A DNA stretch of 64,000 nucleotides from JAAFHZ01 sp964247085 (GCA_964247085.1 CAXTSX010000004.1:66707-130706), one strand, 5' to 3'. Counted from the first letter of the stretch, positions 18,333 to 27,776 are shown. Notes: a model not told the origin generated them from the letters alone. Numbers and translations are program-made.

Positions 18333-18764
18333 GCTTTCACTCTCTACAAAAAACTAAATTGGTCAAAACTGCTGACTAATATAGCACTCCCAGCCATATT
18401 TTGCCAAAGCCATTGAGCCACCAAAAAACATGATAGGGAATGTATCGGTTGATTCATTCAATGGGGTATGATATCCAGAAGACAGCATCAACACAAGGAT
18501 TAACTGAAAAAGCCACTGAATAAATTCAGTTTTTACTTTGAGTTCTACCCGGCGTAGATTAGTGATAGTCGCTGCGCCCAGAATCTCAGAGTTTGATCGA
18601 GTCCGCGTAGTCGCAAATTGTTAGAGATTTTTGTTCTCCCCTAACTGGCAACCATGCTGCTCTCGATCGGACAGTCCCCAATCTGGTGTTGGTGAGTTGC
18701 TTTTGCCAAAACTTAAAAATAGTAAGCCAATGGGCTGATTTCGTTGGGAGACAAATTGAATTAC
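18333..18764. other. 432-bp intergenic region between divergent clpS and the RNase gene
   Basis: No gene, tRNA or known RNA was recognised. It must hold promoters for clpS (-) and the exonuclease (+). A small hairpin ACTGAA-TAAA-TTCAGT followed by TTTT at 18515-18534 could end a short transcript. The 3' 230 bases have higher GC than typical spacer here and may be a structured 5' leader for the exonuclease. Confidence 0.35.
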
Positions 18765-21050
18765 ATGGACTTTTCGATCGCCACATTGCTGTCGCATTTT
18801 TCTGACGACAAGCTCGTTGCTCCCAAGGTTTTAGAAAAAAAGCTGGGTTGCGAAGACGAACACAGTCTCGAACAGCTGGGCATTGTGCTAGATGTACTAG
18901 ACAAAGTTGGTGTACTAGCCAGAGACAAGGGCAAATTCCGCAAACTAGTAGAAGAAGACGTTGTGGAAGCCAAGCTGCGCTGCTCCAGCAAGGGCTTTTG
19001 TTTTGCGATCCAAGATGACCAAGGGTCAGAAGATATTTATGTGCGGGAGAGCCATCTCAGTAATGCTTGGAACGGCGATCGAGTGCTGATTAAAGTCATG
19101 AAAGAAGGGACGCGGCGGCGGAGCCCAGAAGGCATTGTCAAACTGATCTTAGAAAGAGCGAATCCCTCCGTACTGGCACGGATTAAACACAATGAGAATG
19201 GCAGTTACAGCGCGATTCCTTTAGACGATCGACTGCTGTGTGAGTTAGAAATTTTAGCAGAGGGGCACGACCTCAGCAGCCTAGCCGATAACTTGGTACA
19301 GGTGGAAGTCCTGCGCTACCAGATCGGCCAAGAGCCATCCTCTGGTCGGGTGGCTAGGATTTTGGGTACCAGTGCCGAATCAGCATCGGATGTCGATATT
19401 GTTTGCTGTAAGCATGACTTGCGATCGGAGTTTCCGCCAGGGGTAGTACTGTCTGGTATCGATTTACCGATGAAAGTCACGGCCAAAGCTGCCAAAGGCC
19501 GGGAAGACTTGACCGGTTTGCTCACCTTTGCCCTGGGTGAAGCCGAGCAGTTTTGGGAAAACGCCTTGAGCATTGAGACCAACGCTGATGGCACCTGGCA
19601 AGTGAGCGTTCACATTACCGATGTGGCCAGCTACATTGCTGCCGACGACCGACTCGATCGAGAGGCCCGCCGACGCGGCACTGCCGTTTATGTGGGCGAT
19701 TTGGTGATCCCACTGCTGCCAGCTTCTGTCCACCAAGCCTGTGGCTTTAACACTACCGCCCAACGGCTAGCGATTTCGGTGATTTTGACGATCGATGCGG
19801 CTGGAGTCGTGACCGAATTTGCCATTCGTCCCAGCCTAGTGAAGGTAGACCACGCTTTAACCTATGACCAAGTAGACGAAATTTTGGCGGGTAAGCCCAA
19901 ACCATTAACTAAGGTGATCGCCACCAAATTCAAAGAATTATTGACCGTTGTCGCTCCCCTGCTTCGCAGTCAACGGCAGCAGCGGGGGGGATTGGAGATC
20001 GATATGTTGCCAACTCAATCGCGTTTTGCTGACGAAGGCCGCTTGGGAGCAGTTTTCGTGGCAGAATCTAGATCCTTGGTAGCAGAATTAGCCATGGCGG
20101 CCAATCAAGCGATCGCCAGTCACTTGCAAGCTTTAGCGGTACCAGGAATCTATAGCATTCAGTATCATCCCGAGTTGGTGGAAATCAATGACCTGATTAA
20201 ACTCTCCCAAAATTTGGGACTCAGCGAAGAAGCCGAGGGCGAAGCCAGTGCCAGTGATTTACAAAAAATCTCGCAGACCTTTGGCAACTCGCCAGTACCC
20301 AAAGTTCTCAACTATATTTTCAAATCGATGCTAAAAACGGCGCTGTACAGTGCCCAACCTGGCAATCATTTTGGCCTGGGGTTAAGTACTGGTTATGTTC
20401 ATGCCGTATCGCCGCTGAGTCGTTATGCCGATCTACTCAATCAGCGGGTATTGAATGAGGTCTTTGTCAATGGACGCGATCGCCGGTCAACTCGCACCAA
20501 AGAAGCCGTAGATCTGCAACACAGTAGCTGTCATGGCCAAATTAATTGGAATGTCCTGTTACCCACCATTCAACAAGAGTTAGCCGCTCAGATTTCTGGC
20601 GCTATTTCTCATCTGAACGATCGAGAAAAAATTGCCCAAGATGCCGAAAACGACTTACAAGGATTACAAAAAGCCTCCCAGATGCAGTCGCGCACTGGTC
20701 AAATCTTTCAGGGTTTGATCACCGGAGTACAGTCCTACGGCTTCTTTGTGGAAATCGAAGACTTCCTAGTAGAGGGCTTAGTGCATGTCAGTTCTCTCAA
20801 GGATGACTGGTACGAATTCCGTCCTCGTTATGCCTGCTTGGTGGGGCGTAAAAATCGCATCACCTACCGACTGGGCGATCGAGTGGAAGTCGAAATCAAA
20901 AGTGTCGATTACTATCGCCAGCAGATCGATCTAGCCACGGTCCCCCGCATTGTCTCCAGCGACGAATCGATCGAGCCCGATCAAGACGAAGACTCCGCTG
21001 CCACGGTTGCAGAAGAATTTAACGAATTCGAAGCACTTTACAACCCCTAA
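18765..21050 (+). CDS. rnr: exoribonuclease II/R (RNB family)
   Basis: 761 aa from the ATG at 18765; the protein then opens MDFSIATLLSHFSDDKL, the cyanobacterial start; a TTG at 18744 would add seven residues. Order: N-terminal winged-helix/cold-shock region (KLRCSSKGFCFAIQD), RNB catalytic domain with VHITDVASYIAADDRLDREA and the acidic metal site, and a C-terminal S1 domain at about 650-735 (GLITGVQSYGFFVEI). A 3'-5' processive exonuclease for mRNA and stable RNA turnover. Between RNase II and R the shorter length and gene style fit the single cyanobacterial Rnr/RNase II. asnS starts 7 bp later. Confidence 0.92.
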   Translation: MDFSIATLLSHFSDDKLVAPKVLEKKLGCEDEHSLEQLGIVLDVLDKVGVLARDKGKFRKLVEEDVVEAKLRCSSKGFCFAIQDDQGSEDIYVRESHLSNAWNGDRVLIKVMKEGTRRRSPEGIVKLILERANPSVLARIKHNENGSYSAIPLDDRLLCELEILAEGHDLSSLADNLVQVEVLRYQIGQEPSSGRVARILGTSAESASDVDIVCCKHDLRSEFPPGVVLSGIDLPMKVTAKAAKGREDLTGLLTFALGEAEQFWENALSIETNADGTWQVSVHITDVASYIAADDRLDREARRRGTAVYVGDLVIPLLPASVHQACGFNTTAQRLAISVILTIDAAGVVTEFAIRPSLVKVDHALTYDQVDEILAGKPKPLTKVIATKFKELLTVVAPLLRSQRQQRGGLEIDMLPTQSRFADEGRLGAVFVAESRSLVAELAMAANQAIASHLQALAVPGIYSIQYHPELVEINDLIKLSQNLGLSEEAEGEASASDLQKISQTFGNSPVPKVLNYIFKSMLKTALYSAQPGNHFGLGLSTGYVHAVSPLSRYADLLNQRVLNEVFVNGRDRRSTRTKEAVDLQHSSCHGQINWNVLLPTIQQELAAQISGAISHLNDREKIAQDAENDLQGLQKASQMQSRTGQIFQGLITGVQSYGFFVEIEDFLVEGLVHVSSLKDDWYEFRPRYACLVGRKNRITYRLGDRVEVEIKSVDYYRQQIDLATVPRIVSSDESIEPDQDEDSAATVAEEFNEFEALYNP

Positions 21051-21057
21051 TCAACCT

Positions 21058-22446
21058 ATGCCGATGTCAATTGATCATATTCTCAAAACTGGTGCCGTCG
21101 GCGATGAAATTACAGTGCAGGGCTGGATTCGCAGTAAGCGCGAATCCAAAGGTTTTGCCTTTGTCGATGTCAACGATGGCTCTTGTATGGCCAACATCCA
21201 GGTAGTAATTGCCCAAGACTTGGCCAATTATATCGATAAAATCAAACGGATCAACACCGGAGCCTCGGTAGCAATCAGTGGTCAACTAGTAGCATCGCCA
21301 GCCAAAGGACAGCGGGTGGAACTCCAGGCGCAGACCCTAGAAATTTTTGGGGAGTCCGACCCCGAAACCTATCCCCTCCAAAAAAAGCGCCACTCCTTTG
21401 AATTTCTGCGCGAAATCGGCCACCTGCGCGGTCGTACTAATACCCTGGGGGCAGTCTTTCGGGTGCGGAATGCCTGTGCCGCAGCTGTGCACCAGTTTTT
21501 TCAAGAAAAAGGCTTTTTGTGGGTGCATACCCCGATCATCAGTGCCAGCGACTGTGAAGGAGCCGGGGAAATGTTCAACGTCACCACTCTGAATCCCGAC
21601 AAATTGCCCCGAACTACTGAGGGCAAGGTAGATTACAGCCAAGACTTCTTTGGACGGCAAGCTTACCTCAGTGTCAGCGGCCAGCTGGAAGCAGAAGTAA
21701 TGGCTATGGCTTTTAGTAATGTTTATACCTTCGGGCCAACGTTTCGGGCAGAGAATTCCAATACTTCCCGCCACCTGGCTGAGTTTTGGATGATTGAGCC
21801 GGAAATGGCCTTTTGTAACCTGCAAGGGGATATGGATTTAGCCGAGGAATTCCTGAAATACATCTTCAAGTACGTGCTGGAGAGGTGTCTGCCGGATATG
21901 GAATTCTTTCAGCAACGGATTGATGATTCGGTGCTAGCTACTGCTGAAAACATTATTAACAACCAATTTACCCGGCTCACCTACACCGAAGCCATTGTCA
22001 TTTTAGAAAAATCTGGCCAGCAGTTCGAGTACCCGGTGAGCTGGGGACTAGATTTACAGTCCGAGCATGAGCGCTATTTAGCCGAAGAAGTCTTTAAGAG
22101 ACCAGTAATCTTGACCGACTACCCAGTGGAAATTAAAGCTTTTTACATGCGGCTGAACGATGATGGTAAGACCGTGGCCGCGATGGATATTCTGGCTCCT
22201 AAAATTGGGGAGATTATTGGCGGTTCTCAACGGGAAGAAAGATTAGATGTCTTAGAACAGCGGATTACGGCTCAGGGCTTAGATGTCGCAGACTACTGGT
22301 GGTACTTGGATCTGCGTCGCTATGGCACTGTTCCCCATGCTGGTTTTGGCTTAGGTTTTGAACGATTAGTCCAGTTTATGACTGGAATGGCTAATATTCG
22401 GGACGTAATTCCTTTCCCTCGTGCCCCAATGACCGTAGAATTTTAG
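21058..22446 (+). CDS. asnS: asparaginyl-tRNA synthetase
   Basis: About 462 aa from the ATG at 21058 (a second ATG at 21064 is equally possible); the open frame extends upstream inside the RNase gene but that part is only its shadow. N-terminal OB-fold anticodon domain (VQGWIRSKRESKGFAFVDV), then a class II catalytic core with motif 2 FGPTFRAENSNTSRHLAEFWM and motif 3 GFGLGFERLVQFMTG. The HLAEFWMIEPEM text is AsnRS-like. Charges tRNA-Asn; its presence suggests direct Asn charging rather than only amidation. Confidence 0.96.
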   Translation: MPMSIDHILKTGAVGDEITVQGWIRSKRESKGFAFVDVNDGSCMANIQVVIAQDLANYIDKIKRINTGASVAISGQLVASPAKGQRVELQAQTLEIFGESDPETYPLQKKRHSFEFLREIGHLRGRTNTLGAVFRVRNACAAAVHQFFQEKGFLWVHTPIISASDCEGAGEMFNVTTLNPDKLPRTTEGKVDYSQDFFGRQAYLSVSGQLEAEVMAMAFSNVYTFGPTFRAENSNTSRHLAEFWMIEPEMAFCNLQGDMDLAEEFLKYIFKYVLERCLPDMEFFQQRIDDSVLATAENIINNQFTRLTYTEAIVILEKSGQQFEYPVSWGLDLQSEHERYLAEEVFKRPVILTDYPVEIKAFYMRLNDDGKTVAAMDILAPKIGEIIGGSQREERLDVLEQRITAQGLDVADYWWYLDLRRYGTVPHAGFGLGFERLVQFMTGMANIRDVIPFPRAPMTVEF

Positions 22447-22473
22447 AACTTGACCTAGTATTTTGTTATTGCT

Positions 22474-22863
22474 ATGACTGCCCAATATCCTGAGAATCTC
22501 CGCTACACCGATACCCATGAATATGTCCAGCTAGATGGCCAGGTTGCTACTGTTGGTATTACCGCCTTTGCGATCGATCAACTTGGCGACATTGTATTTC
22601 TGGAATTACCCGCTGTGGGTACTGAAGTTCAGCAAGGAGAACGCTTTGGTACCGTCGAGTCGGTGAAAGCCGTAGAAGATCTGAAAGCGCCCCTCAGTGG
22701 CAAAGTATTAGAATGTAACCAGGCGATGGTGGATGTGCCAGAAGATTTGGTGAGTGATCCTTACAGCGCGGGCTGGTTAGTGAAACTACAGGTGTCTAAC
22801 CCCACCGAGTTAGACAGCGCCATGACAGCGGCAGATTATCGATCGAAGGTCGAAGGCCACTAA
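22474..22863 (+). CDS. gcvH: glycine cleavage system H protein
   Basis: 129 aa. Lipoyl domain with the lipoylated lysine K65 in GTVESVKAVEDL; flanking YTDTHEYVQ and QLGDIVFLELP are standard. It shuttles the aminomethyl group between P, T and L proteins, here in photorespiratory glycine breakdown. 27 bp after asnS, so likely cotranscribed. gcvP and gcvT are not in the window. Confidence 0.96.
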   Translation: MTAQYPENLRYTDTHEYVQLDGQVATVGITAFAIDQLGDIVFLELPAVGTEVQQGERFGTVESVKAVEDLKAPLSGKVLECNQAMVDVPEDLVSDPYSAGWLVKLQVSNPTELDSAMTAADYRSKVEGH

Positions 22864-22950
22864 GCCTCGCCGGGTCTAAAATCCCCACGATTTGCGGTAA
22901 AAAATAGGTAAGATGGTTGAGCAGCAATCGTTCTAACATCATCTACACCA

Positions 22951-24846
22951 ATGATTAATAAATCTTTCCCGGCTATTCAAGAGCATCCTGATGCCCTACT
23001 GGCCGTTGCTTGTGGGCTATTGCTGCTGGGTGGCTGGCTGTTGCTGTCGGTGAACCCAGCGCTCAGCCTAGGACTGCTGGCGCTAGCTTATTTGATCGGT
23101 GGCTATGGTAGCGCAGTCGAGGGACTAACTACTCTCTGGGCAGAACGGGAACTAGATGTTGATTTATTGATGATTGTGGCGGCGCTAGGCGCAGCTGGAC
23201 TAGGTCTATGGCAGCAAGACTACAGCTTGATTGTGGATGGCGCGGTGCTCATTTTGATTTTTGCCATTAGTGGTGCTCTGGAAGGCTATGCTATGCAGCG
23301 CACCGCCCAAAGCATCCAAAGCCTGATGAGCCTTACTCCCGATACCGCTTGCTTGCTCGATGGCCGCACCGTATCGATTCAAGAATTACAAGTAGGCGAT
23401 CGACTGCTCGTTAAACCCGGTGAACTGATCCCCACCGATGCCTTAATCAGTGATGGCCAGAGCAGCATTAATCAAGCAGCTATTACTGGCGAATCTTTGC
23501 CTGTAGATAAGACTATCGGGGATGAAGTTTTTGGCGGCACCATTAATGGGAATGGGGTTTTACAGTTAACCGTTCACCAACCGCCCGCCAGTAGCTTAAT
23601 TCAGCGGATTATCAGCCTGGTGCAACAGGCTCAAACCGAAAAGACCCCCACCCAAAATTTTATTGAAAAGTTCGAGCGCCTCTATGCTCGGGTAATTGTG
23701 GTTAGTGGTTTACTGATTGGGACAATGCCCGCCTTGTTGGGTTGGTGGGACTGGGAAACGACCATTTATCGGGCTTTGATTTTTTTGGTAGTAGCTTCGC
23801 CCTGTGCCTTGATGGCCGCGATCATGCCGGGACTGCTCTCCGGGATTGCTAATGGTGCCCAACAGGGTATTTTGTTTAAAAATGCTAGTACGCTGGAATC
23901 GATCGGCCAAATCAAAGCGATCGCCTTTGATAAAACTGGCACTCTGACAACTGGACAGCTGCAAGTCAGTGAAATTTGGTATCGAAACAATCAAGGTGAA
24001 ATTATTAGTAGCGAACCAGCGGCACTTGACCTGTCAGCCCGGCAAATTTTGACTTGGGCAGCGGCGATCGAAAGCGGCTCCGAGCATCCGATCGGTCAAA
24101 CCATTGACAAGTTAGCTAAAGCCCAAAATATGGTCTGGCCAGTGGCCACCAATATCCAGGCACAGCCCGGTGTGGGAATTACTGGAGAAATTGATGGTCA
24201 GTCGATCGCTGTAGGTAAGGTGCCAACCCACAGCCAGTGGGACATCCCCACTGAGGACAAGATTACGACTTGGGTGATGGTGCATGGCCAAGTCCAAGGT
24301 GCTATTACTTTCCAAGATAAATTACGACCAGAGGCGGTCAACTTGGTGCAGCGCCTGCAAAAATTAGGCATCCAGGCCGTGATGGTGACAGGAGATAATT
24401 TGGCTTGTGCCCAGTCGATCGCCACCCAAATTGGTATCACCGAATTTTATGCTGACCTCTTACCAGAAGCCAAGGTGGATATTATTAGGAAGTTGCAAGA
24501 TAAGTACCAGCAGGTGGCAATGGTGGGCGATGGCATTAATGATGCGCCAGCGCTGGCAACCGCGAATGTGGGAATTGCCATGGGAACAGTGGGCAGCGAC
24601 GTGGCTTTGGAGACTGCCGATATGGTTTTGATGACCGATGCTTTGGGTAAAATCGAAACCGCGATTAAACTGGGCCGTCGATCGCAAAGAGTCATTCAGC
24701 AAAATATTGTTTTTGCCCTGTCTTTTATCGTGATGTTGCTGATTGGTAATTTTGTGGGAGCAGTTAATTTACCGCTGGGGGTATTTGGGCATGAGGGTTC
24801 TACGGTTTTGGTCACGCTCAGTGGTTTGCGGTTACTGCGAAAATAG
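22951..24846 (+). CDS. P1B-4-type heavy-metal exporting ATPase
   Basis: 631 aa. Core motifs: TGES (actuator), phosphorylated D327 in DKTGT, and the hinge MVGDGINDAP. The membrane metal motif is SPC (283-285) instead of CPC, and helix 8 carries HEGST at 614-618. SPC plus HEGGS/T defines subgroup P1B-4 (CoaT, CtpD, PfeT), which exports Co2+ and/or Fe2+. No N-terminal CxxC metal-binding domain is present, also typical of that group. No CorR-like regulator is adjacent. Metal specificity is inferred from motifs. Confidence 0.88.
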   Translation: MINKSFPAIQEHPDALLAVACGLLLLGGWLLLSVNPALSLGLLALAYLIGGYGSAVEGLTTLWAERELDVDLLMIVAALGAAGLGLWQQDYSLIVDGAVLILIFAISGALEGYAMQRTAQSIQSLMSLTPDTACLLDGRTVSIQELQVGDRLLVKPGELIPTDALISDGQSSINQAAITGESLPVDKTIGDEVFGGTINGNGVLQLTVHQPPASSLIQRIISLVQQAQTEKTPTQNFIEKFERLYARVIVVSGLLIGTMPALLGWWDWETTIYRALIFLVVASPCALMAAIMPGLLSGIANGAQQGILFKNASTLESIGQIKAIAFDKTGTLTTGQLQVSEIWYRNNQGEIISSEPAALDLSARQILTWAAAIESGSEHPIGQTIDKLAKAQNMVWPVATNIQAQPGVGITGEIDGQSIAVGKVPTHSQWDIPTEDKITTWVMVHGQVQGAITFQDKLRPEAVNLVQRLQKLGIQAVMVTGDNLACAQSIATQIGITEFYADLLPEAKVDIIRKLQDKYQQVAMVGDGINDAPALATANVGIAMGTVGSDVALETADMVLMTDALGKIETAIKLGRRSQRVIQQNIVFALSFIVMLLIGNFVGAVNLPLGVFGHEGSTVLVTLSGLRLLRK

Positions 24847-24862
24847 TTGATTTTAGTGATTA

Positions 24863-25001
24863 TTTAATAATGGAATCAAATGTTTGGGAGTTGAAGGCGA
24901 TCTATCTACGGTTAATTACAGTAGACAAAGCATCTCCAGCGATGGTTCGGGCGATCGCCAAATTGTTAGGAGAAGGTATAATCAAGCATTGGCCGGGTTA
25001 A
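24863..25001 (+). pseudogene. decayed duplicate of glycerate kinase residues about 35-72
   Basis: Bases 24863-24976 align without gaps to 25861-25974 inside the intact glycerate kinase gene 998 bp downstream. The first 54 bases differ at only five positions, then similarity falls. The reading frame matches too: MESNVWELKAIYLRLITVDKA here against IESKVWDLKAIDLRLIVVGKA there, ending at a TAA at 24999. The Gly of the GK motif has become Asp. It begins 17 bp after the ATPase stop and ends one base before the next gene starts. Confidence 0.85.
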
Positions 25002-25002
25002 G

Positions 25003-25386
25003 ATGACTGAAATATTTTTTTCTGGGCAAAAGACTGACTCTGGCTTGAATCCAACACCGACTACCACCATCTACAAAGCAACCCAAAAGGGGAAAGGGCA
25101 ATACTTTGTAGATCAAGGGTTTCAACCTAATGACTTTCCCTGTTATCCGCCGACGGCTGATGGAAAATGTTACTTTGCAGCACCTCATAGTAGCAGCCTA
25201 GCGGAGGAATATCATCGGTATTACAAGGATGGAATTTTGGAAGTTAAAATTGATCTTGAAACTTACAATCGTTATTTTCAGCCACTTGAAAGATCATATC
25301 AAGGTGGCGAACAATTTGAGTTGCCAATTCCTCATGATTTATTTTCGATATTGAACCAATATTATAGAGTCTTAAAACCAAGGTAG
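25003..25386 (+). CDS. toxin-like protein, possible ADP-ribosyltransferase (HYD1-like) fold
   Basis: 127 aa with no signal peptide or membrane helix. Order of features: TTIYKATQ strand, YFVDQGFQP, a Cys/Pro patch, GKCYFAAPHSSSLAEEYHRYY (a typical aromatic-plus-helix step), ILEVKIDLETYNRYF, then GGEQFELPIPHDLFSIL. The order strand, G-F, YF, helix, strand pair, E-(F/Y)-x-(L/I)-P is how small ART toxins of the HYD1 type read, so that is a suggestion only. Weak ribosome binding site. The next gene starts 4 bp after its stop, as in a toxin-immunity or toxin-antitoxin pair. It looks more AT-rich than its neighbours. Confidence 0.45.
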   Translation: MTEIFFSGQKTDSGLNPTPTTTIYKATQKGKGQYFVDQGFQPNDFPCYPPTADGKCYFAAPHSSSLAEEYHRYYKDGILEVKIDLETYNRYFQPLERSYQGGEQFELPIPHDLFSILNQYYRVLKPR

Positions 25387-25390
25387 TAAA

Positions 25391-25714
25391 ATGAGCGATC
25401 AGTTCTGGAATGAGATTAAGTCTAAGTATCGTTTAGGAGAGCTAGTCTATGGCCAGGTTGAGCATCATGCGCCCTTTGGAATTTTCATAGCTATTGGTGA
25501 TGACAGGGTTCGAGGTATTGTTCAAATTACTGATTTTGTTGATCGTGGAGAAATGACCTCAGAAATGTACCCAGATATTAGTTCTCCGATTGGAGCGGTG
25601 GTTATTGGCTATACCGAGGATGATCGTCATCAAGTTTGGTTAAGCGTGAAGCCTAGCGTGCTGCAAAAAGCCTTGGTTCATCTTAAAGTTCCCGCAGCAA
25701 GCGAATGGTCATAG
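25391..25714 (+). CDS. single S1-like domain protein, possible partner of the preceding gene
   Basis: 107 aa. Residues 15-90 form one S1/OB-type fold: GELVYGQVEHHAPFGIFIAI followed by RGIVQITDF and a late VWLSVKPSVLQ strand. S1 domains usually bind RNA. Stand-alone short S1 proteins coupled to small toxin-like genes suggest an immunity or antitoxin role; this is inference. It starts 4 bp after the upstream gene and is followed by the glycerate kinase after 45 bp. Confidence 0.6.
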   Translation: MSDQFWNEIKSKYRLGELVYGQVEHHAPFGIFIAIGDDRVRGIVQITDFVDRGEMTSEMYPDISSPIGAVVIGYTEDDRHQVWLSVKPSVLQKALVHLKVPAASEWS

Positions 25715-25759
25715 CCAATAATCTTTAATCAAGGCCTTTGAGGCAGAGCAAGGTTCGAT

Positions 25760-26926
25760 ATGTCAGTGAGACAATATATCCTGGAGGCTTTCCAGCAAGC
25801 TTTACGATCGATCGATCCCCAGCAAGCTATTAATAAATATGTTCATCGGCAAGGCGACTCTTTAATAATTGAATCAAAAGTTTGGGATTTGAAGGCGATC
25901 GATCTGCGGTTAATCGTTGTAGGTAAAGCCGCTCTGCCGATGGCTCAAGCTATGGCCACATTAGTTGGAGACAAAACCAGTCGAGCTGTGGTTATCCCAC
26001 CCCTCACTGCACCTCATGTTGATCTGCCATCTAATTGGCAAGTCATACCAGCCACTCATCCTTTACCGGATCAAGGTAGCTTGATGGCTGGTGCTCAGGT
26101 ACGACAATTGCTCACCAACAGTACCCTCAATACTTTGGTTCTGGTTTGTGTTTCCGGCGGCGCAACTGCCTTGTTAGTCGATCCAGTATTAGGAACTTCC
26201 CTGGCCGATCTGCGCCTCAAATATCAAGAACTGCTGGCCAGCGGCGCAGACATTACCACCATGAATCAGGTGCGATCGAGTCTCGACAGGTTAAAAGGCG
26301 GTGGCTTAGTGGAATTGGCGCAACCGTCTCAGGTAATTGGTTTGATTTTGTCGGATGTGGTGGGGGATGCGATCGCGACGATTGGTTCCGGTTTAACCAA
26401 TCATCCCCAAGCTCAGAATATTTTAATGGGCAGTAACCGCCAAGCCTGTCAGGCTGCCGCCCAATATTGGAGTGATCAAGGTTATGAGCCTCGCATTGTG
26501 ACCACGGCTTTACAGGGAGAGGCGCAGGAATGGGGCAGGGAAATTGCTCAGGCTATTGTCCAGGAAGCACCGGGGACGGTTTTGATTTACGGTGGCGAAA
26601 CCACTGTTACCTTGCCACAGAGATGTACTGGTCAAGGGGGTCGGAACCAAGAGTTAGTATTGGCGGCGGCGATGGCGCTTCATGATTTAGGCGAACGAGC
26701 CTGGGTGGCTAGTATGGGGACGGATGGGATTGATGGTCAGAGTGAGGCAGCGGGATCGATCGCTAATCAGCAAACTGTTTCTCTTGGTAAAACGCAGGAA
26801 TTAGAGGCCACTGATTATTTGGAGCGGCATGATAGTTATAATTTTTTTCAGCCGCTGCAGGATTTGATTGTGACTGGGGCGACGGGGACTAATGTGGCGG
26901 ATATTGTGATGGCAGTGCGGATTTAG
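25760..26926 (+). CDS. glycerate 2-kinase (MOFRL/DUF4147 family)
   Basis: 388 aa. N-terminal DUF4147 region with LIVVGKAALPMAQAM and LVCVSGGATALLVDP; the C-terminal MOFRL region has YGGETTVTLP, GGRNQELVLAAA and SMGTDGIDGQSEAAG. Class II glycerate kinase converts D-glycerate to 2-phosphoglycerate, relevant to glyoxylate or photorespiratory salvage. A fragment of this gene also lies at 24863-25001. Only the product (2- versus 3-phosphoglycerate) is uncertain. Confidence 0.9.
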   Translation: MSVRQYILEAFQQALRSIDPQQAINKYVHRQGDSLIIESKVWDLKAIDLRLIVVGKAALPMAQAMATLVGDKTSRAVVIPPLTAPHVDLPSNWQVIPATHPLPDQGSLMAGAQVRQLLTNSTLNTLVLVCVSGGATALLVDPVLGTSLADLRLKYQELLASGADITTMNQVRSSLDRLKGGGLVELAQPSQVIGLILSDVVGDAIATIGSGLTNHPQAQNILMGSNRQACQAAAQYWSDQGYEPRIVTTALQGEAQEWGREIAQAIVQEAPGTVLIYGGETTVTLPQRCTGQGGRNQELVLAAAMALHDLGERAWVASMGTDGIDGQSEAAGSIANQQTVSLGKTQELEATDYLERHDSYNFFQPLQDLIVTGATGTNVADIVMAVRI

Positions 26927-27022
26927 CTTGGAATGATGGGCGGGGGCTGATATGCTGAAAAGAACAAGTTGAGGAGAGTGTCAAAACTCATCAGGTTTAG
27001 AAAATGTAGTAGGAGGATATTA

Positions 27023-27694
27023 GTGGCTAGCAATATTCCACTACAGCGACTTAGCAAGCGACAAGTTCGGGATTATATTCAAGAAAATAACTGTTCGATC
27101 GACTTATCATTAAATTCTCAAACACCACACAATTTATTATTCGTTTTTGATACAACTTACAAATGTGATAATGATAAAGTCTTAGCTGTTGGTAAAGATA
27201 ATGCTGGAAATCTTTATGATTCCATCAGTGATTGGCAGACTGAACTGAATAGATTAATGGAATTGAACAACCTTGCGCCAGTTCATATTCTGTACAATCA
27301 AATTCCCAGTCGAGATCGATTTATTCAGGAAGTTCCACATTTAATTTCTCGACTAGCACAAGAATTGAAAATCAATCTTGCTGAACTTGATCAAACGCTA
27401 AGTAGTCTATTGATAATTGATCGAAAGATTAAAAGAAAAAATAAACAAGATTACACCAGCAATAAGAAACTGTTAGGCTCATTGATTGCCTATATTGGAG
27501 AGGTAATCAAAGCCAACATTAATGGGGAGTGGTTAATAACAACAAGCAATCAAGCAGAATGGGAACCAGTAATTATTGCTTCGACCGGTCAAGTAACTTC
27601 ATTTTGTATTTTGGTATTTGATGAACTTCATGATGCAGAAGAAATTAGTTTTTACGATCTAGTCTCAATGTTAATTGAGTCCCATCAACAATGA
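27023..27694 (+). CDS. hypothetical protein, possible immunity-like protein
   Basis: 223 aa from the GTG at 27023, chosen because a full AGGAGG lies at 27011-27016, 6 bases upstream; the open frame runs back to 26969 but nothing supports that start. Soluble, charged, AT-rich. The C-terminal third reads LGSLIAYIGEVIKANINGEW, then a strand pair and FYDLVSMLIE. The helix then G-E-V-I ... G-E-W step recurs in several immunity-like families; that is a weak similarity. No partner toxin is adjacent, though the 25.0-25.7 kb pair is close by. Function unknown. Confidence 0.55.
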   Translation: MASNIPLQRLSKRQVRDYIQENNCSIDLSLNSQTPHNLLFVFDTTYKCDNDKVLAVGKDNAGNLYDSISDWQTELNRLMELNNLAPVHILYNQIPSRDRFIQEVPHLISRLAQELKINLAELDQTLSSLLIIDRKIKRKNKQDYTSNKKLLGSLIAYIGEVIKANINGEWLITTSNQAEWEPVIIASTGQVTSFCILVFDELHDAEEISFYDLVSMLIESHQQ

Positions 27695-27776
27695 ATTAAA
27701 GGAATAATTGATTTTTAGACTATTTTAGTAGACTTATTTTCTTACAACCAATTCACCGCTCCTCCCAAAATTACCG

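Noticed and set aside
20950..21057. 36-residue N-terminal extension of asnS
   Set aside because: Lies within the RNase gene in another frame; AsnRS family starts at the later ATG.
22864..22950. Cobalt or cobalamin riboswitch before the P1B-4 ATPase
   Set aside because: The spacer is only 87 bp and has no box or czc-type core that I can recognise.
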